Assembly (NCBI RefSeq): GCF_002929505.1
Contig: NZ_PJJL01000056.1
Coordinates: forward strand, 26,513-64,200
Length of the DNA stretch: 37,688 nucleotides
Direction: 5' to 3'
DNA from: Cryobacterium sp. Y57
GTDB lineage: Bacteria > Actinomycetota > Actinomycetes > Actinomycetales > Microbacteriaceae
Shown: positions 16,260 through 25,073 of the stretch, one piece after another
Layout of the letters: each line of letters starts with the position of its first letter
Position numbering within the stretch: position 1 is the stretch's first letter
The notes under the pieces: generated by a model
What the model was told of the DNA's origin: nothing
The model's input: the letters and a program-made list of their open reading frames with translations, nothing else
Database searches by the model: none
Translations under genes and position numbers: made by a program

Positions 16260-17807
16260 TCAATACGCCCCTACTGGTTGAATGACGGTTTTGAAGGTGC
16301 GCCAGATGATCATCAGGTCGCCGGTGAGGGACCAGTTCTCGACGTAATACAAGTCGAGTCGTACGCTGTCTTCCCAGCTGAGATTCGACCGTCCGTTGAC
16401 CTGCCACATGCCGGTCAGGCCGGGCTTGATGTACAGGCGGCGATGCACGTGGGTTTCGTAGACCTGGACCTCTTCGGGCAGTGGCGGGCGGGGTCCGACC
16501 AGGCTCATCTCGCCCACGAAAATGTTCCACAGCTGGGGTAGCTCGTCGAGCGAGTACTTGCGCAGCACGCGACCGATCTTGGTGATCCGGGGGTCGTTGC
16601 GAATCTTGAACAGCACCCCGGACGCTTCATTCTGGTCGAGCAGGCCGGCCAGATCGTCTTCCGCGGTCTGCACCATGGAGCGGAATTTGATCATGCGAAA
16701 GGTTTGTCCGTTGCGGCCGCAGCGTTCCTGCCGAAACAGTACGGGGCCGGCGCTGTCCAGCTTGATGAGCACGGCAATGACCGCGAGCGCGGGCAGCAGG
16801 AACAACAGGGCACAGGACGTCGTGACGATGTCCAGGGTGCGCTTGAGGGCGTGGCGCCCTCCCTCGAATCGAGGAATTTCTACGTGGATCAGCGGGAGGC
16901 CGTCAACCGGGCGAAAGTGGATGCGGGGACCAGCAACATCCGTTAGTCGGCTGGAGAGAACCAGCTCCGCTGACGTTCCCTCGAGGTCCCAGCCGAGGTT
17001 GCGGATGTAGGAACTGCCGCCGCTGGGCTGCCCGGCCACGATGACCGTGTCGACGCCCATGGCGGCTGCCGCAGCGGCGACATGTTCGAAATCGGACACG
17101 ATCGGCACCCTGCGTTCGCCGGCCGAGATCTCAGCACCGATGCCGTCTTCCAGGGCAGCGCCAACGATGTAGTAGGCAGCGCCGGACTTGTTGTCGATCT
17201 GACTGACGACATATTCCACGTCGTCGCGGTTTCCTACGACGATTACGCGAGAGAGGTAGTGGCCGAACTTGCGCTGGTGCAGCAGCCATTTGCGCCACAG
17301 CCACCGCTCCAGAACCAACGCGATAACGCCGAGGGGGAGCGCCAGAATAAAGTACAGCCGGGCGATGGCGATGTTGGAGATCAGAAAGACGATGGCGAGC
17401 ATACCGAAGGTCACAGCACTCGCGTTGATCACCTGCTTGTACTCACTCGCACCGACACCGATGACGCGGGAATCTCTGGTGTGAAAAAGTTCGAGGGTCA
17501 TAAGCCAGGTCGCCACGATCAACAGCGACAGGAGCCAGTAATTTGCACTGAACGATCCCGATACGGCCGGAATGCCATCAACACCGAAGCGAAACACCAG
17601 TGCCACACCGACAGCAAGAACGATGACGGCTATATCGGTCAGTCGAAGCTTGGTGCGGTACCGCCGCGCCCAGATCAACCCTGAGGAAGCGGTGTCGACG
17701 GCGATATCGGTGTGCGCCGACGGGGCTTGGTCGACGAGCCGCAATTTCGGGGTGTGCCCAAGCGGCAGGGACTGGGCAAAGGACGCGGGAGAATCTGATT
17801 CACTCAT
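16260..17807 (-). CDS. Polyprenyl-phosphate sugar-1-phosphate transferase (WcaJ/WbaP/ExoY type)
   Basis: This 515-residue initiating enzyme moves sugar-1-phosphate from a nucleotide sugar to undecaprenyl phosphate at the membrane. Four to five hydrophobic segments lie between ~50 and 170, then a Rossmann-like CoA-binding-type central domain. The bacterial sugar transferase domain runs from ~325 to the end: KRTLDIVTTS with a membrane re-entrant helix, PVLFRQERCGRNG, MIKFRSM, and DELPQLWNIFVGEMSLVGPRP with the catalytic Asp-Glu pair. AGGAGG is eight bases before the ATG. It is the first gene of the minus-strand operon and is preceded by a 474-base spacer. Full length, with no defects seen. Confidence 0.93.
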   Translation of the reverse strand: MSESDSPASFAQSLPLGHTPKLRLVDQAPSAHTDIAVDTASSGLIWARRYRTKLRLTDIAVIVLAVGVALVFRFGVDGIPAVSGSFSANYWLLSLLIVATWLMTLELFHTRDSRVIGVGASEYKQVINASAVTFGMLAIVFLISNIAIARLYFILALPLGVIALVLERWLWRKWLLHQRKFGHYLSRVIVVGNRDDVEYVVSQIDNKSGAAYYIVGAALEDGIGAEISAGERRVPIVSDFEHVAAAAAAMGVDTVIVAGQPSGGSSYIRNLGWDLEGTSAELVLSSRLTDVAGPRIHFRPVDGLPLIHVEIPRFEGGRHALKRTLDIVTTSCALLFLLPALAVIAVLIKLDSAGPVLFRQERCGRNGQTFRMIKFRSMVQTAEDDLAGLLDQNEASGVLFKIRNDPRITKIGRVLRKYSLDELPQLWNIFVGEMSLVGPRPPLPEEVQVYETHVHRRLYIKPGLTGMWQVNGRSNLSWEDSVRLDLYYVENWSLTGDLMIIWRTFKTVIQPVGAY

Positions 17808-18281
17808 GCGTCGTTCCTCCTGCAGTCGAGCGTGGAAGCTGCGCCAAGTACGGCCGGTGCAGGGGTGAATAAAGGGAAGCCGAGGGGGTTCGGCGGGTTA
17901 CAAGCGAAAATCACTTTTTCATTCCCTGCAGTCGGGTTTACAGGAACAGGTGGTCATAGTGACAAGGTGACGATGCTGGCACTTGTCGGTGGCGGAACGC
18001 GGCGGATGAAGATGATTCTTTCTCAGCAACTTACTGGCAGAGACTACCCCGATTTCCGTCGGCGGCGCTGTAACCTCAACTGGGGTCAAAATCCCCTGCC
18101 CGGGGAAAGCTGCAGCGGCGGGTGTCCCGGCCGCTCGGAATTGGCAGACTTCAGCCCTGGTTTTGCGGGCAAAAAAAATCACAATTGCGCGCTGCCGTGC
18201 CGGGCGGCCTGGGCGCACAAAATGCCTGGTGGTGGAAGTCCTAGGCTGGCCTATGCGAATTGATTGCCGAGAAGAGTTCAC
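17808..18281. other. 474-base divergent intergenic region
   Basis: The region separates the polysaccharide operon from the dipeptidase gene, which are divergent. I see no convincing gene. The plus-strand frame open at 17832-18263 has poor composition and no ribosome-binding site. An A8 run at 18173-18180 and a GC-rich stretch follow. A long 5' leader for the polysaccharide operon is possible, but no known riboswitch class was recognised. Confidence 0.5.
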
Positions 18282-19331
18282 ATGACCGTGAGAAGTCCGA
18301 AATTTGCCGTTATTGATGGCCACAACGACCTTGCCTGGGCCTGCCGCGAGCATCGCCACTACTCGGTTGCCGGGCTGAACTCCGAATACGATTCGAAGCG
18401 TAGTCACGTTCAGACGGATGTCCCCAGGCTGCGCCTTGGTGGGGTGCAGGGCCAATTCTGGTCGGTGTGGGTGCATAGCGATTTGACGGGTGCCGATTCC
18501 GTGCAGGCCACCCTGGAGCAGATCGATTTTATCGACCGCCTGATTGCGGCATACCCCGACGATTTCGAACGTGCCGTGACCGCCGACGACGTTCAACGCG
18601 CTCAACCCGCTGGAAAGATTGCGTCGCTCTTGGGGGTCGAGGGCGGCAACCAGATGAACAACTCGCTCGCGGTGCTCCGCGAGTATGCGCGGCTCGGCGT
18701 GCGCTACATGACTCTGACCTGGAACTCGACGACCGACTGGGCAGACGCGGCCGTTGATGTTGCGACTCACAACGGTCTCAACGATCAAGGCCGGGCCGTC
18801 ATCGCCGAGATGAACCGCATCGGAATGATGGTCGATCTCTCGCACGTCTCCGCTGCCACCATGCAGGACGCCCTCGATACCACAACGCTCCCCATTCTGT
18901 TCAGTCACTCCTCGTGCTTCGCCCTCAATCCGCACCCCCGCAACGTGCCCGACGCGATTCTCACCCAGCTCGCCGCCAACGATGGTGTGCAGATGATCAC
19001 CTTCGTGCCGGCCTTCCTCTCCGCCGACTACCGCAACTGGGAAGACCACGGTTCGGTGGGGGAGAAGCCGCTGGTTACCGTGGCGCACGTGGCTGACCAC
19101 GTTGAGCATGCCCGTAATGTGGCCGGCGTTGATCACATCGGTCTCGGCGGCGACTTTGATGGCTGCCCCGACATGCCGGTCGGTCTCGCCGACGTGTCGG
19201 AATACCCCAACCTGTTTGCCGAGCTCGAACGGCGTGGCTGGAGCGACGCCGACCTCACCAAGCTTGGTTCCCAAAACGTTCTGCGCGTTCTTCGCGCCAA
19301 CGACCCCGCCTACCGCGCCTTCGTCGCCTAG
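18282..19331 (+). CDS. Membrane-dipeptidase-type peptidase (M19)
   Basis: This 349-residue zinc TIM-barrel hydrolase belongs to the renal dipeptidase family. Metal ligands fall at the expected places: His14 and Asp16 in VIDGHNDL, Glu120 in LLGVEGGN, His188 in DLSHVS and His209 in FSHSS. GLGGDFDG lies near the C-terminus. The family hydrolyses dipeptides, including D-amino-acid dipeptides. No signal peptide is visible, so it is cytoplasmic. The ATG at 18282 is chosen, with GAAGAG seven to eight bases upstream, over an in-frame TTG six codons earlier. It is a single gene with no clear functional link to the polysaccharide or inositol genes. Confidence 0.9.
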   Translation: MTVRSPKFAVIDGHNDLAWACREHRHYSVAGLNSEYDSKRSHVQTDVPRLRLGGVQGQFWSVWVHSDLTGADSVQATLEQIDFIDRLIAAYPDDFERAVTADDVQRAQPAGKIASLLGVEGGNQMNNSLAVLREYARLGVRYMTLTWNSTTDWADAAVDVATHNGLNDQGRAVIAEMNRIGMMVDLSHVSAATMQDALDTTTLPILFSHSSCFALNPHPRNVPDAILTQLAANDGVQMITFVPAFLSADYRNWEDHGSVGEKPLVTVAHVADHVEHARNVAGVDHIGLGGDFDGCPDMPVGLADVSEYPNLFAELERRGWSDADLTKLGSQNVLRVLRANDPAYRAFVA

Positions 19332-19553
19332 CGCCACCTGAATCGGGTCGCTGAACGTAGCCCCGGACAATGCGTGCCCGCTCTGGCGTGGACGACATTT
19401 TGGTCGGAACGACCTGGACCCGTCAGGTGTTCTACAGCGACGGCTCACCCGCGCTGATGTGCGGGCATTCTGGATAGGCTGCGAATGTACATACGGGAGA
19501 TGCAGGGTGACGGGTTGATTGTTGCGGGCAGGGACGTCTGCTCCGCGATTTCT
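19332..19553. other. Non-coding spacer after the dipeptidase gene
   Basis: No gene is supported here. A small hairpin GGTCG-GAA-CGACC lies near 19400 and could act as a weak terminator, with no T-run. TGTACATAC near 19486 loosely resembles the core of the candidate inositol operator but is too degenerate to call. Confidence 0.4.
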
Positions 19554-19585
19554 GTTGACCGTTGACCGTTGACCGTTGACCGTTG
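19554..19585 (+). repeat. 7-bp tandem repeat GTTGACC, 4.6 copies
   Basis: Four perfect GTTGACC units are followed by a partial fifth. The unit is not a multiple of three, so copy number changes reading frame. Three or more copies place TGA in every frame, so nothing can be translated through it. It sits at the 5' end of the broken small frame that follows. Confidence 0.9.
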
Positions 19586-19813
19586 CGTTTCGTGCACGAT
19601 CACGTGCCGACGCTGCGGTCACGGCACCGCTGCCGACCAGCGACCCCGCGGCCGAGTTCGCGGCCGTGTTCGCGGCCGCGCTCGCCAGCGCTCCCGCTCG
19701 CCAGCGCTCCCGCTCGAGACGCGATCCAGGCTTGGGCCAGCGAGCACACCGACTTCGTCTGGGCGATCATCAACGTCGCTCGGAATGACAATTGTCCTTT
19801 TGTCCTGACCTAA
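19576..19813 (+). pseudogene. Small reading frame broken by a 16-bp tandem duplication
   Basis: One frame reads ...TSDPAAEFAAVFAAALASAPAR. A second frame reads DAIQAWASEHTDFVWAIIN... and ends in a TAA at 19811-19813. The two halves are out of phase only because CTCGCCAGCGCTCCCG is present twice (19681-19696 and 19697-19712). Removing one copy joins them into a continuous frame of ~73 codons. The starting TTG at 19576 lies inside the 7-bp repeat and has no good ribosome-binding site, so the true start is uncertain. I do not recognise the family. The second half has a natural-looking protein composition. It could be a decayed fragment of a longer gene or chance coding in GC-rich DNA. Confidence 0.35.
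19681..19712 (+). repeat. Perfect 16-bp tandem duplication
   Basis: The unit CTCGCCAGCGCTCCCG occurs twice head to tail, followed by a further CTCG. It shifts the surrounding frame by one base. Confidence 0.95.
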
Positions 19814-19899
19814 TGCTGTTATGCTGGTAAGTTTTTATCGAAGTGACTATGTTGTCGGGCCCCGGCCGCGCAGTCCTCTGATCGTCCAAGGAGCCCTCG

Positions 19900-20640
19900 A
19901 TGGCCGCAACGCTGAATTTGTCGATCGACAAGTCGTCCCCGATCCCGCTCTATCACCAGATAGTGACCGGCATCGAGGCAGCCATCCACGACGGCACTCT
20001 ATCTACCGGATCAAAGCTCGACAACGAGATCGACCTTGCCGCCCGACTCACCCTCTCGCGCCCGACGGTGCGCAAGGCCATGGACGAACTCGTGCGCTCT
20101 GGCCTGCTCGTGCGCAAACGCGGAGTCGGTACACAGGTCGTGGCGAGCCAGGTGCGTCGGCCACTCGAACTGTCGAGCCTCTACGACGACCTGACGCGCA
20201 GCGGCAGTAAGCCCACCACCGCGGTGCTCGAGTTCAGCCACGTACCTGCGCCCGACGGCATCCGCGAGACGCTGCTGCTGGCGCCGGGGGCATCCGTTTA
20301 TCACTTCATCCGGCTGCGTTATGCGGCCGGAAAACCACTCGCACTCATGGAAAACTGGGTGCGCGACGACATCGTGGAGATCAGCGAGACTGCCCTGGCC
20401 GACCGTGGGCTCTATGACATTCTGCGCAGGGCCGGTGTGAATTTTCGGCTTGCCAACCAGCGCATCGGTGCCTTGATCGCTGACGACCGCCAGGCGGAGC
20501 TGCTGCACACGGCGGTTGGTTCCGCGCTGGTCTCCATGGAACGCACGGCCGTCGATGACACCGGCCGCCATGTGGAAACCGGACACCACGTCTACCGTGG
20601 CGACTCCTACAGTTTTGAACTCACGCTCGTGCAGCGTTAA
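19900..20640 (+). CDS. GntR-family (HutC/UTRA) transcriptional regulator, probable inositol regulator
   Basis: This 246-residue regulator has an N-terminal winged helix-turn-helix (~10-75) with PLYHQIVTGIEAAI, the recognition helix SRPTVRKAMDELV and the wing KRGVGTQV. A UTRA effector-binding domain follows (~95-240). AAGGAG lies before the ATG. It is 22 bases upstream of iolB on the same strand and faces the end of the inositol operon, so it is the obvious candidate regulator. UTRA domains bind sugars or their phosphates, so the inducer may be a pathway intermediate. The 23-bp element at 31491 and 31961 is the proposed operator (inference). Confidence 0.9.
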   Translation: MAATLNLSIDKSSPIPLYHQIVTGIEAAIHDGTLSTGSKLDNEIDLAARLTLSRPTVRKAMDELVRSGLLVRKRGVGTQVVASQVRRPLELSSLYDDLTRSGSKPTTAVLEFSHVPAPDGIRETLLLAPGASVYHFIRLRYAAGKPLALMENWVRDDIVEISETALADRGLYDILRRAGVNFRLANQRIGALIADDRQAELLHTAVGSALVSMERTAVDDTGRHVETGHHVYRGDSYSFELTLVQR

Positions 20641-20662
20641 TGCTGCTTCTGGAAAGGTAGCG

Positions 20663-21589
20663 ATGACTCCGACGCACAGCTCAACTCCGACACGTTCCAC
20701 AAAGTGGGTCTATCCCGTCGGGAGCGCACTCGACGGGCCCTGGGACGTGTCGCTCGGGACGGCAGACTCGCAGACCGTCATCGGCGGATGGCGTCACACC
20801 GGCATCAAGATCGCCACGCTCGCCGCCGGCGGGAGCGTCACGTTGCCCGCCGCGCGCGAGGAACGCATCGTTGTGCCGCTGGGGGGCGCGTTCACGGTGA
20901 GTATCGACGAGGTCGACTATGACCTGGCTGGACGTCGGTCCGTTTTCACGGGTCCAAGCGATGTGCTGTATTCGGGGACCAACACGAGCGTAACTATCAC
21001 CTCGCTGGTCGGCGGCCGGGTAGCCGTGGCGACAGCGCCCGCCGCCGCGCATTACCCGGCGCGGCTGATTCGTGCTGCAGAGATTCCCGTGGAGCTGCGG
21101 GGGGCCGGCAACTGCTCCCGTCAGGTGCACAACTTCGGCACGCCGGCCACACTCGAGGCCGACCGGTTCATCGTGTGCGAGGTGCTCACTCCGGCCGGCA
21201 ACTGGTCGTCCTTTCCGCCGCACAAGCACGACGAGGAAAAAGACGGCGAAACCAACCTCGAGGAGATCTACTACTTCGAAACCCGTGTTGCCCCGGGGGC
21301 GTCTGCGCCAGCCGACACGGATGCGCTGGGTTACCAGCGGGTGTACGCCTCGGACGAGCGCCCGATCGACGTCAACGCCGAGGTTCGCACCGGCGACGTG
21401 GTACTGGTGCCCTACGGCTGGCATGGCCCCGCGATGGCGGCCCCGGGCTATGACCTGTACTACCTCAACGTGATGGCCGGCCCCGGCGCAGTGCGCGACT
21501 GGCTGATCAGCGATGACCCGCACCACGGCTGGGTGCGCGGCACCTGGACCGACCAGCTCATTGACCCGCGACTGCCCTTCAGCGAGTAG
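20663..21589 (+). CDS. iolB: 5-deoxy-glucuronate isomerase
   Basis: This 308-residue bicupin (KduI/IolB family) isomerises 5-deoxy-D-glucuronate to 2-deoxy-5-keto-D-gluconate in myo-inositol breakdown. Candidate metal ligands are His187 and His189 in PPHKHDEE, the Glu in TNLEEIYYF, and His254 in PYGWHGPA. NVMAGP lies near the C-terminus as in IolB. The ATG at 20663 is preceded by AAAGG. The frame is open further upstream but overlaps the regulator gene. It is co-transcribed with the GntR regulator and convergent with the other inositol genes, so the pathway is split across two transcripts. Confidence 0.92.
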   Translation: MTPTHSSTPTRSTKWVYPVGSALDGPWDVSLGTADSQTVIGGWRHTGIKIATLAAGGSVTLPAAREERIVVPLGGAFTVSIDEVDYDLAGRRSVFTGPSDVLYSGTNTSVTITSLVGGRVAVATAPAAAHYPARLIRAAEIPVELRGAGNCSRQVHNFGTPATLEADRFIVCEVLTPAGNWSSFPPHKHDEEKDGETNLEEIYYFETRVAPGASAPADTDALGYQRVYASDERPIDVNAEVRTGDVVLVPYGWHGPAMAAPGYDLYYLNVMAGPGAVRDWLISDDPHHGWVRGTWTDQLIDPRLPFSE

Positions 21590-21608
21590 CGGCCCGTCCC
21601 GGCGCTAC
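21586..21608. terminator. Short hairpin between convergent iolB and transporter gene
   Basis: GTAGCG at 21586-21591 pairs with CGCTAC at 21603-21608 around an 11-base GC-rich loop. It overlaps the iolB stop codon. There is no U-tract, so termination strength is doubtful. Confidence 0.35.
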
Positions 21609-21615
21609 GTACCAT

Positions 21616-23019
21616 TCAGCCCCGGCGGGTTTTGAAGTAGGTTTCGACCTGCTCGAGGCTGCGTCCGCTGGTCTCTGGCACGTACTTCGCTGCGAAGGCG
21701 ATGGCTCCTACGCCGAGCAGCACAAAAACAAAGAACGTGTTGGAGATGCCGAAGGCGGCGAGCAGCTGCGGAAAGCTGAAACCGACAAGGAAGTTCACGA
21801 TCCAGAGCACGAAGACGGATGCTCCCATGCCGACGCCGCGCATCTTTTGCGGAAAGATCTCCGAGAGCATCAGCCAGGTGACCGGTGAGATCGCTCCCTG
21901 CTGAAAGGCCAGGAACGTGACAGTCATCAACAAGATCACATAGCCGCGCACGGTGCCTTCGGGCAGTACCAACGAGAACACGCCGATTAGAAGCAGCGCG
22001 CTGGTGGTGCCGATTTGACCGGTGATCAGCATCCGCCGTCGGCCGACACGGCTGAGTAGCCAGATGCCCACGAAGGTGGCCAACACCGAGATGACACCAT
22101 TGGCGATATTCGCCGTAAGCGCCGCCTCGCGGCCAAACCCAGCATCGGCCAGAATCTGCGTGCCGTAATACATGATCGAGTTGACGCCGGTGATCTGCTG
22201 AATTACCGCCAGACCGATGCCCACAAAAAAGATGTGCCGCAACCATGGCGCCTTCAGGTCCTTCCAGCCGCCCATCTGCGACTTGTAGTCCTCCACAGCA
22301 AGCTTCTTGACGTCTTCAAACTCGGTGCGGGCATCTTCATGCGAGCGGATGCGCCGCAGCACCGTGAGCGATTCTCCGAAACTGCCGATCGAGGCCAGCC
22401 AGCGCGGGCTTTCCGGCATGAACATCATGCCGATCCAGAGCCCAATGGCCGGCAGCGTCGCGAGCACGATCATCCAGCGCCAAATACCGCCGGTTTCCCC
22501 GAAGGTGTTGCCGAGGTACGCGTTGGAGATGAACGCAATCAGCTGCCCGGTGACGATCATGAGTTCATTCCGGGTGACGATCTGCCCACGCATTGCCCGC
22601 GGCGACATCTCGGCCAGGTAGATCGGCACGGTGACGGATGCCCCACCGACGGCCAGCCCCAGCACGAGACGCCCAAAGATCATCACAGCCGTGCTCGGGG
22701 CCAATGTGCAGGCGAGGGTGCCGATGATGAAGACCACGGCCAGCGACATGATCGTCTTGCGACGCCCGTTGCGGTCGGCCAGCCGGCCGGCGAACAGGGC
22801 ACCGAAGGCCGCGCCGAGCAGCAGAGAGGAGGTCACGAGCCCCTCGGTGAGTGGGGTGAGGCCAAGGTCTTCCTGCATATACGGCAGCGCACCGTTGATG
22901 ACGCCGGTGTCGTAGCCAAATAGTAAGCCGCCGAGCGTGGACACGACGGTAACCGTGCGCAGGGCGCGCCGGTGGTTGTGCGGTTTGACCTGCGGGGCGG
23001 CGACCGCGCCGCGGCTCAT
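21616..23019 (-). CDS. iolT: Sugar-porter MFS transporter, probable myo-inositol transporter
   Basis: This 467-residue protein has twelve predicted helices and the sugar-porter signatures: [15 protein letters not shown] in helix 1, [11 protein letters not shown] between helices 2 and 3, [10 protein letters not shown] after helix 6, [17 protein letters not shown] in helix 7, and [12 protein letters not shown] at the C-terminus. This family includes proton-coupled inositol transporters IolT1/IolT2. It is the last gene of the inositol operon, and its start overlaps the preceding gene as ATGA. Substrate assignment rests on context. Glucose or another polyol is the alternative. Confidence 0.87.
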   Translation of the reverse strand: MSRGAVAAPQVKPHNHRRALRTVTVVSTLGGLLFGYDTGVINGALPYMQEDLGLTPLTEGLVTSSLLLGAAFGALFAGRLADRNGRRKTIMSLAVVFIIGTLACTLAPSTAVMIFGRLVLGLAVGGASVTVPIYLAEMSPRAMRGQIVTRNELMIVTGQLIAFISNAYLGNTFGETGGIWRWMIVLATLPAIGLWIGMMFMPESPRWLASIGSFGESLTVLRRIRSHEDARTEFEDVKKLAVEDYKSQMGGWKDLKAPWLRHIFFVGIGLAVIQQITGVNSIMYYGTQILADAGFGREAALTANIANGVISVLATFVGIWLLSRVGRRRMLITGQIGTTSALLLIGVFSLVLPEGTVRGYVILLMTVTFLAFQQGAISPVTWLMLSEIFPQKMRGVGMGASVFVLWIVNFLVGFSFPQLLAAFGISNTFFVFVLLGVGAIAFAAKYVPETSGRSLEQVETYFKTRRG

Positions 23020-23924
23020 CGGACACCCGCCGCTGTGACGACTGTGTGGGCTTGGCGGGCATGGTCGACGTACGCGCTGATCGTGTTGAGTTGGTAGCGC
23101 GATACCTCGTCGGCTCGCTCGTTTTCGGCGAAGACGCTTGACACCAGTACGCTGCCGGCACGATCCAGGAATCCGATTTCGGCCAGGCCGCCGAAGAACT
23201 CGTCCCAGTTGACGTCGCCGTCGCCGATTTTCAGGTGTTGATGCACGCGCACCGCGTTTCCGGGTGGGTTCGTGATATACCGTAGTTCATTGGAAGCCAG
23301 GTGGTTCATGGTATCTGCCACGTGAACTATGCGGAGCTTGTCACCGGCCGCGCGCATGATCTCCAGCGGTGCGTTCCGCATGTGAAAGCTGTGTGACGCC
23401 ACATAGACCAGCCCGACGTTGGGAGAGTTGAGGCCACGGATGGCCCGGATCGCGGCCAGGCCCTCCTCGACGAAGTCATCCGGATGTGGATCGATCAAGA
23501 GCTCGATTCCCTCCCGTTCGATGATCGGCAGGAGCTCCTCCATGGAGCGATAGAACGCCCGCTCCGACTCCTCCGCCTGCTCTGGCCGACCGCTGAACTC
23601 CGTGTTCATGGTCTGCACCCCAAGGTCAACGGTGATCTGGATCGCTCGCTTCCAGTACCGAACCGCGGCCTCGCGGGCATCCTCATCGGGACCGGACCAT
23701 CGAAATACCGGCAGTACGGAGGCGATCTCAATGCCGGCCGAGGCGCAGGCCTTCCTCAGCTGGCCGACCAGTTCGTCGTCGGCCTTGGGATGGTTGTAGA
23801 ACGGGATGAAGTCGGGATGCGGAGTCATCTGCATGTACGTATACCCGAGATCAGCCACCACCTGCGGGAGCTCCAATAGGGTGTGGCTGTGGTGGAACGG
23901 GGTCGGGTCCAGGGCGATTTTCAA
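23016..23924 (-). CDS. iolH: IolH-like sugar phosphate isomerase/epimerase
   Basis: This 302-residue TIM-barrel protein belongs to the AP-endonuclease-2/xylose isomerase-like family. It has the sequence pattern I recall for Iol[11 protein letters not shown] at the start, [40 protein letters not shown], and [20 protein letters not shown] near the end. The TTG at 23924 is chosen because GGAG lies five bases before it and it gives the family-like MKIALDP start. A GTG two codons upstream would overlap that GGAG. IolH's exact reaction is not settled. It lies between iolG and the transporter and overlaps the latter by four bases. Confidence 0.82.
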   Translation of the reverse strand: MKIALDPTPFHHSHTLLELPQVVADLGYTYMQMTPHPDFIPFYNHPKADDELVGQLRKACASAGIEIASVLPVFRWSGPDEDAREAAVRYWKRAIQITVDLGVQTMNTEFSGRPEQAEESERAFYRSMEELLPIIEREGIELLIDPHPDDFVEEGLAAIRAIRGLNSPNVGLVYVASHSFHMRNAPLEIMRAAGDKLRIVHVADTMNHLASNELRYITNPPGNAVRVHQHLKIGDGDVNWDEFFGGLAEIGFLDRAGSVLVSSVFAENERADEVSRYQLNTISAYVDHARQAHTVVTAAGVR

Positions 23925-23974
23925 GAGCACTCCATCGTGAATCTGATTTGTGTGTTGCCGACGTGGCGCACGCT

Positions 23975-25030
23975 TTAAGCGTGCACAGCTGCCGGTTCAA
24001 GAATTGACGTGGCCGAATCACGATAGAGCGCCGGCTTTGCATTGAGCTGCACGGTGACTTTTTCACCGCTCAGCTGAGCTTCGACACCGGCCTCGCAGCA
24101 CGCTGCGGTGGCGTAACCGTCCCAGGCAGAGGGGCCGCCGATATCCTGGCGCCGGGCTGCATCCACCCAGGCCTGAACTTCCACGTCGTACGCCGTGCCG
24201 AAGCGTTCAATAAAGCTGGGGGTGACGTTGCCACCCCAGCGGCCAGTGCTTCGAACGTACGGCCCGCCGTCTTCGCCGATGTTGACGATACCCTGCTCGA
24301 AGACGGCCTGGGTTGTCACCTGGTAACCGAATTGAGCGTTGACGAAGATTTCCACGTCAGCCAAGATGCCGCTCTCTGTCTCGATCAACACATGTTGTGG
24401 GTCATGCTGGCCCACCGGCGCGTTGCGCGTCGCCCGGCCGAGGCGCACCTGAACGGAGGTAATTTCCTCGCCGGTCAAAAAGCGAATGACATCGAACTCA
24501 TGCACCACGGAATCGTTGATGAGCATCGTGTTGGTGAACCCGGCCGGGGTGTCGGGGTTTCGGTGCGCGCAGTGCACCATCAGGGTGGCGCCCAGCTCCT
24601 GCCCATGCATCATCTCGCCGAGGCGCGCGTATTCCGCGTCGAAGCGGCGCATGAACCCGACCTGCACGCGCTTGTGGCCGAGGCGCTGCTCGGCTTCTAC
24701 GATCTTCCACGCCGACGCGGCATCCGGGGTCAGCGGCTTCTCGCACAGGATCGGGAGATCGAGGGCGAGGGCTTGGAGCAGGATGTCTTCATGCAGGAAG
24801 CCGGGGGTGGCAATCAGCACGGCGTTGATATCGTCACGGGCGAATGCCTCCTCGGCGCTGGACAGAGCCACCGCCGAGGAGATTCCTTCGATGGCCACCT
24901 GGGCACGAGTCAGGTCCACGTCGACGACGGCGGCAACCTCGGCTCCGGTAATACGGTGGTTCAGACGTTGAACGTGGTCAGCGCCCATGCGTCCGGCACC
25001 GATGACGGCAACGCGCAGATTCTCAGACAT
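23975..25030 (-). CDS. iolG: Inositol 2-dehydrogenase (Gfo/Idh/MocA family)
   Basis: This 351-residue oxidoreductase has an N-terminal NAD-binding Rossmann motif VIGAGRMGADH, followed by CEKPLTPD with the conserved catalytic-region lysine. The C-terminal half holds NDSVVHEFDVIRFL, carrying the Asp/His pair typical of inositol dehydrogenases. It oxidises myo-inositol to 2-keto-myo-inositol (scyllo-inosose), the first pathway step. AAAAGGA lies before the ATG. It is spaced 43 bases from the preceding gene. Activity on scyllo- or D-chiro-inositol is possible. Length and motifs are intact. Confidence 0.9.
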   Translation of the reverse strand: MSENLRVAVIGAGRMGADHVQRLNHRITGAEVAAVVDVDLTRAQVAIEGISSAVALSSAEEAFARDDINAVLIATPGFLHEDILLQALALDLPILCEKPLTPDAASAWKIVEAEQRLGHKRVQVGFMRRFDAEYARLGEMMHGQELGATLMVHCAHRNPDTPAGFTNTMLINDSVVHEFDVIRFLTGEEITSVQVRLGRATRNAPVGQHDPQHVLIETESGILADVEIFVNAQFGYQVTTQAVFEQGIVNIGEDGGPYVRSTGRWGGNVTPSFIERFGTAYDVEVQAWVDAARRQDIGGPSAWDGYATAACCEAGVEAQLSGEKVTVQLNAKPALYRDSATSILEPAAVHA

Positions 25031-25073
25031 GGGATTCCTTTTTATAGCGATCGTGGCGAAGTGGATAGCTGGT

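Noticed and set aside
18150..18180. Hairpin GCCC/GGGC next to an A8 run as a terminator
   Set aside because: The T-run would precede rather than follow the stem in the only orientation where it reads as T, so it is not a Rho-independent terminator.
17832..18263. 143-codon plus-strand frame between the polysaccharide operon and the dipeptidase
   Set aside because: No ribosome-binding site or recognisable domain, biased composition, and overlap with the likely operon leader.
17919..19622. Long minus-strand open frame (567 codons) opposite the dipeptidase gene
   Set aside because: It is antisense to a clear M19 enzyme with all metal ligands. Its composition is typical of a high-GC antisense frame and no family is recognisable.
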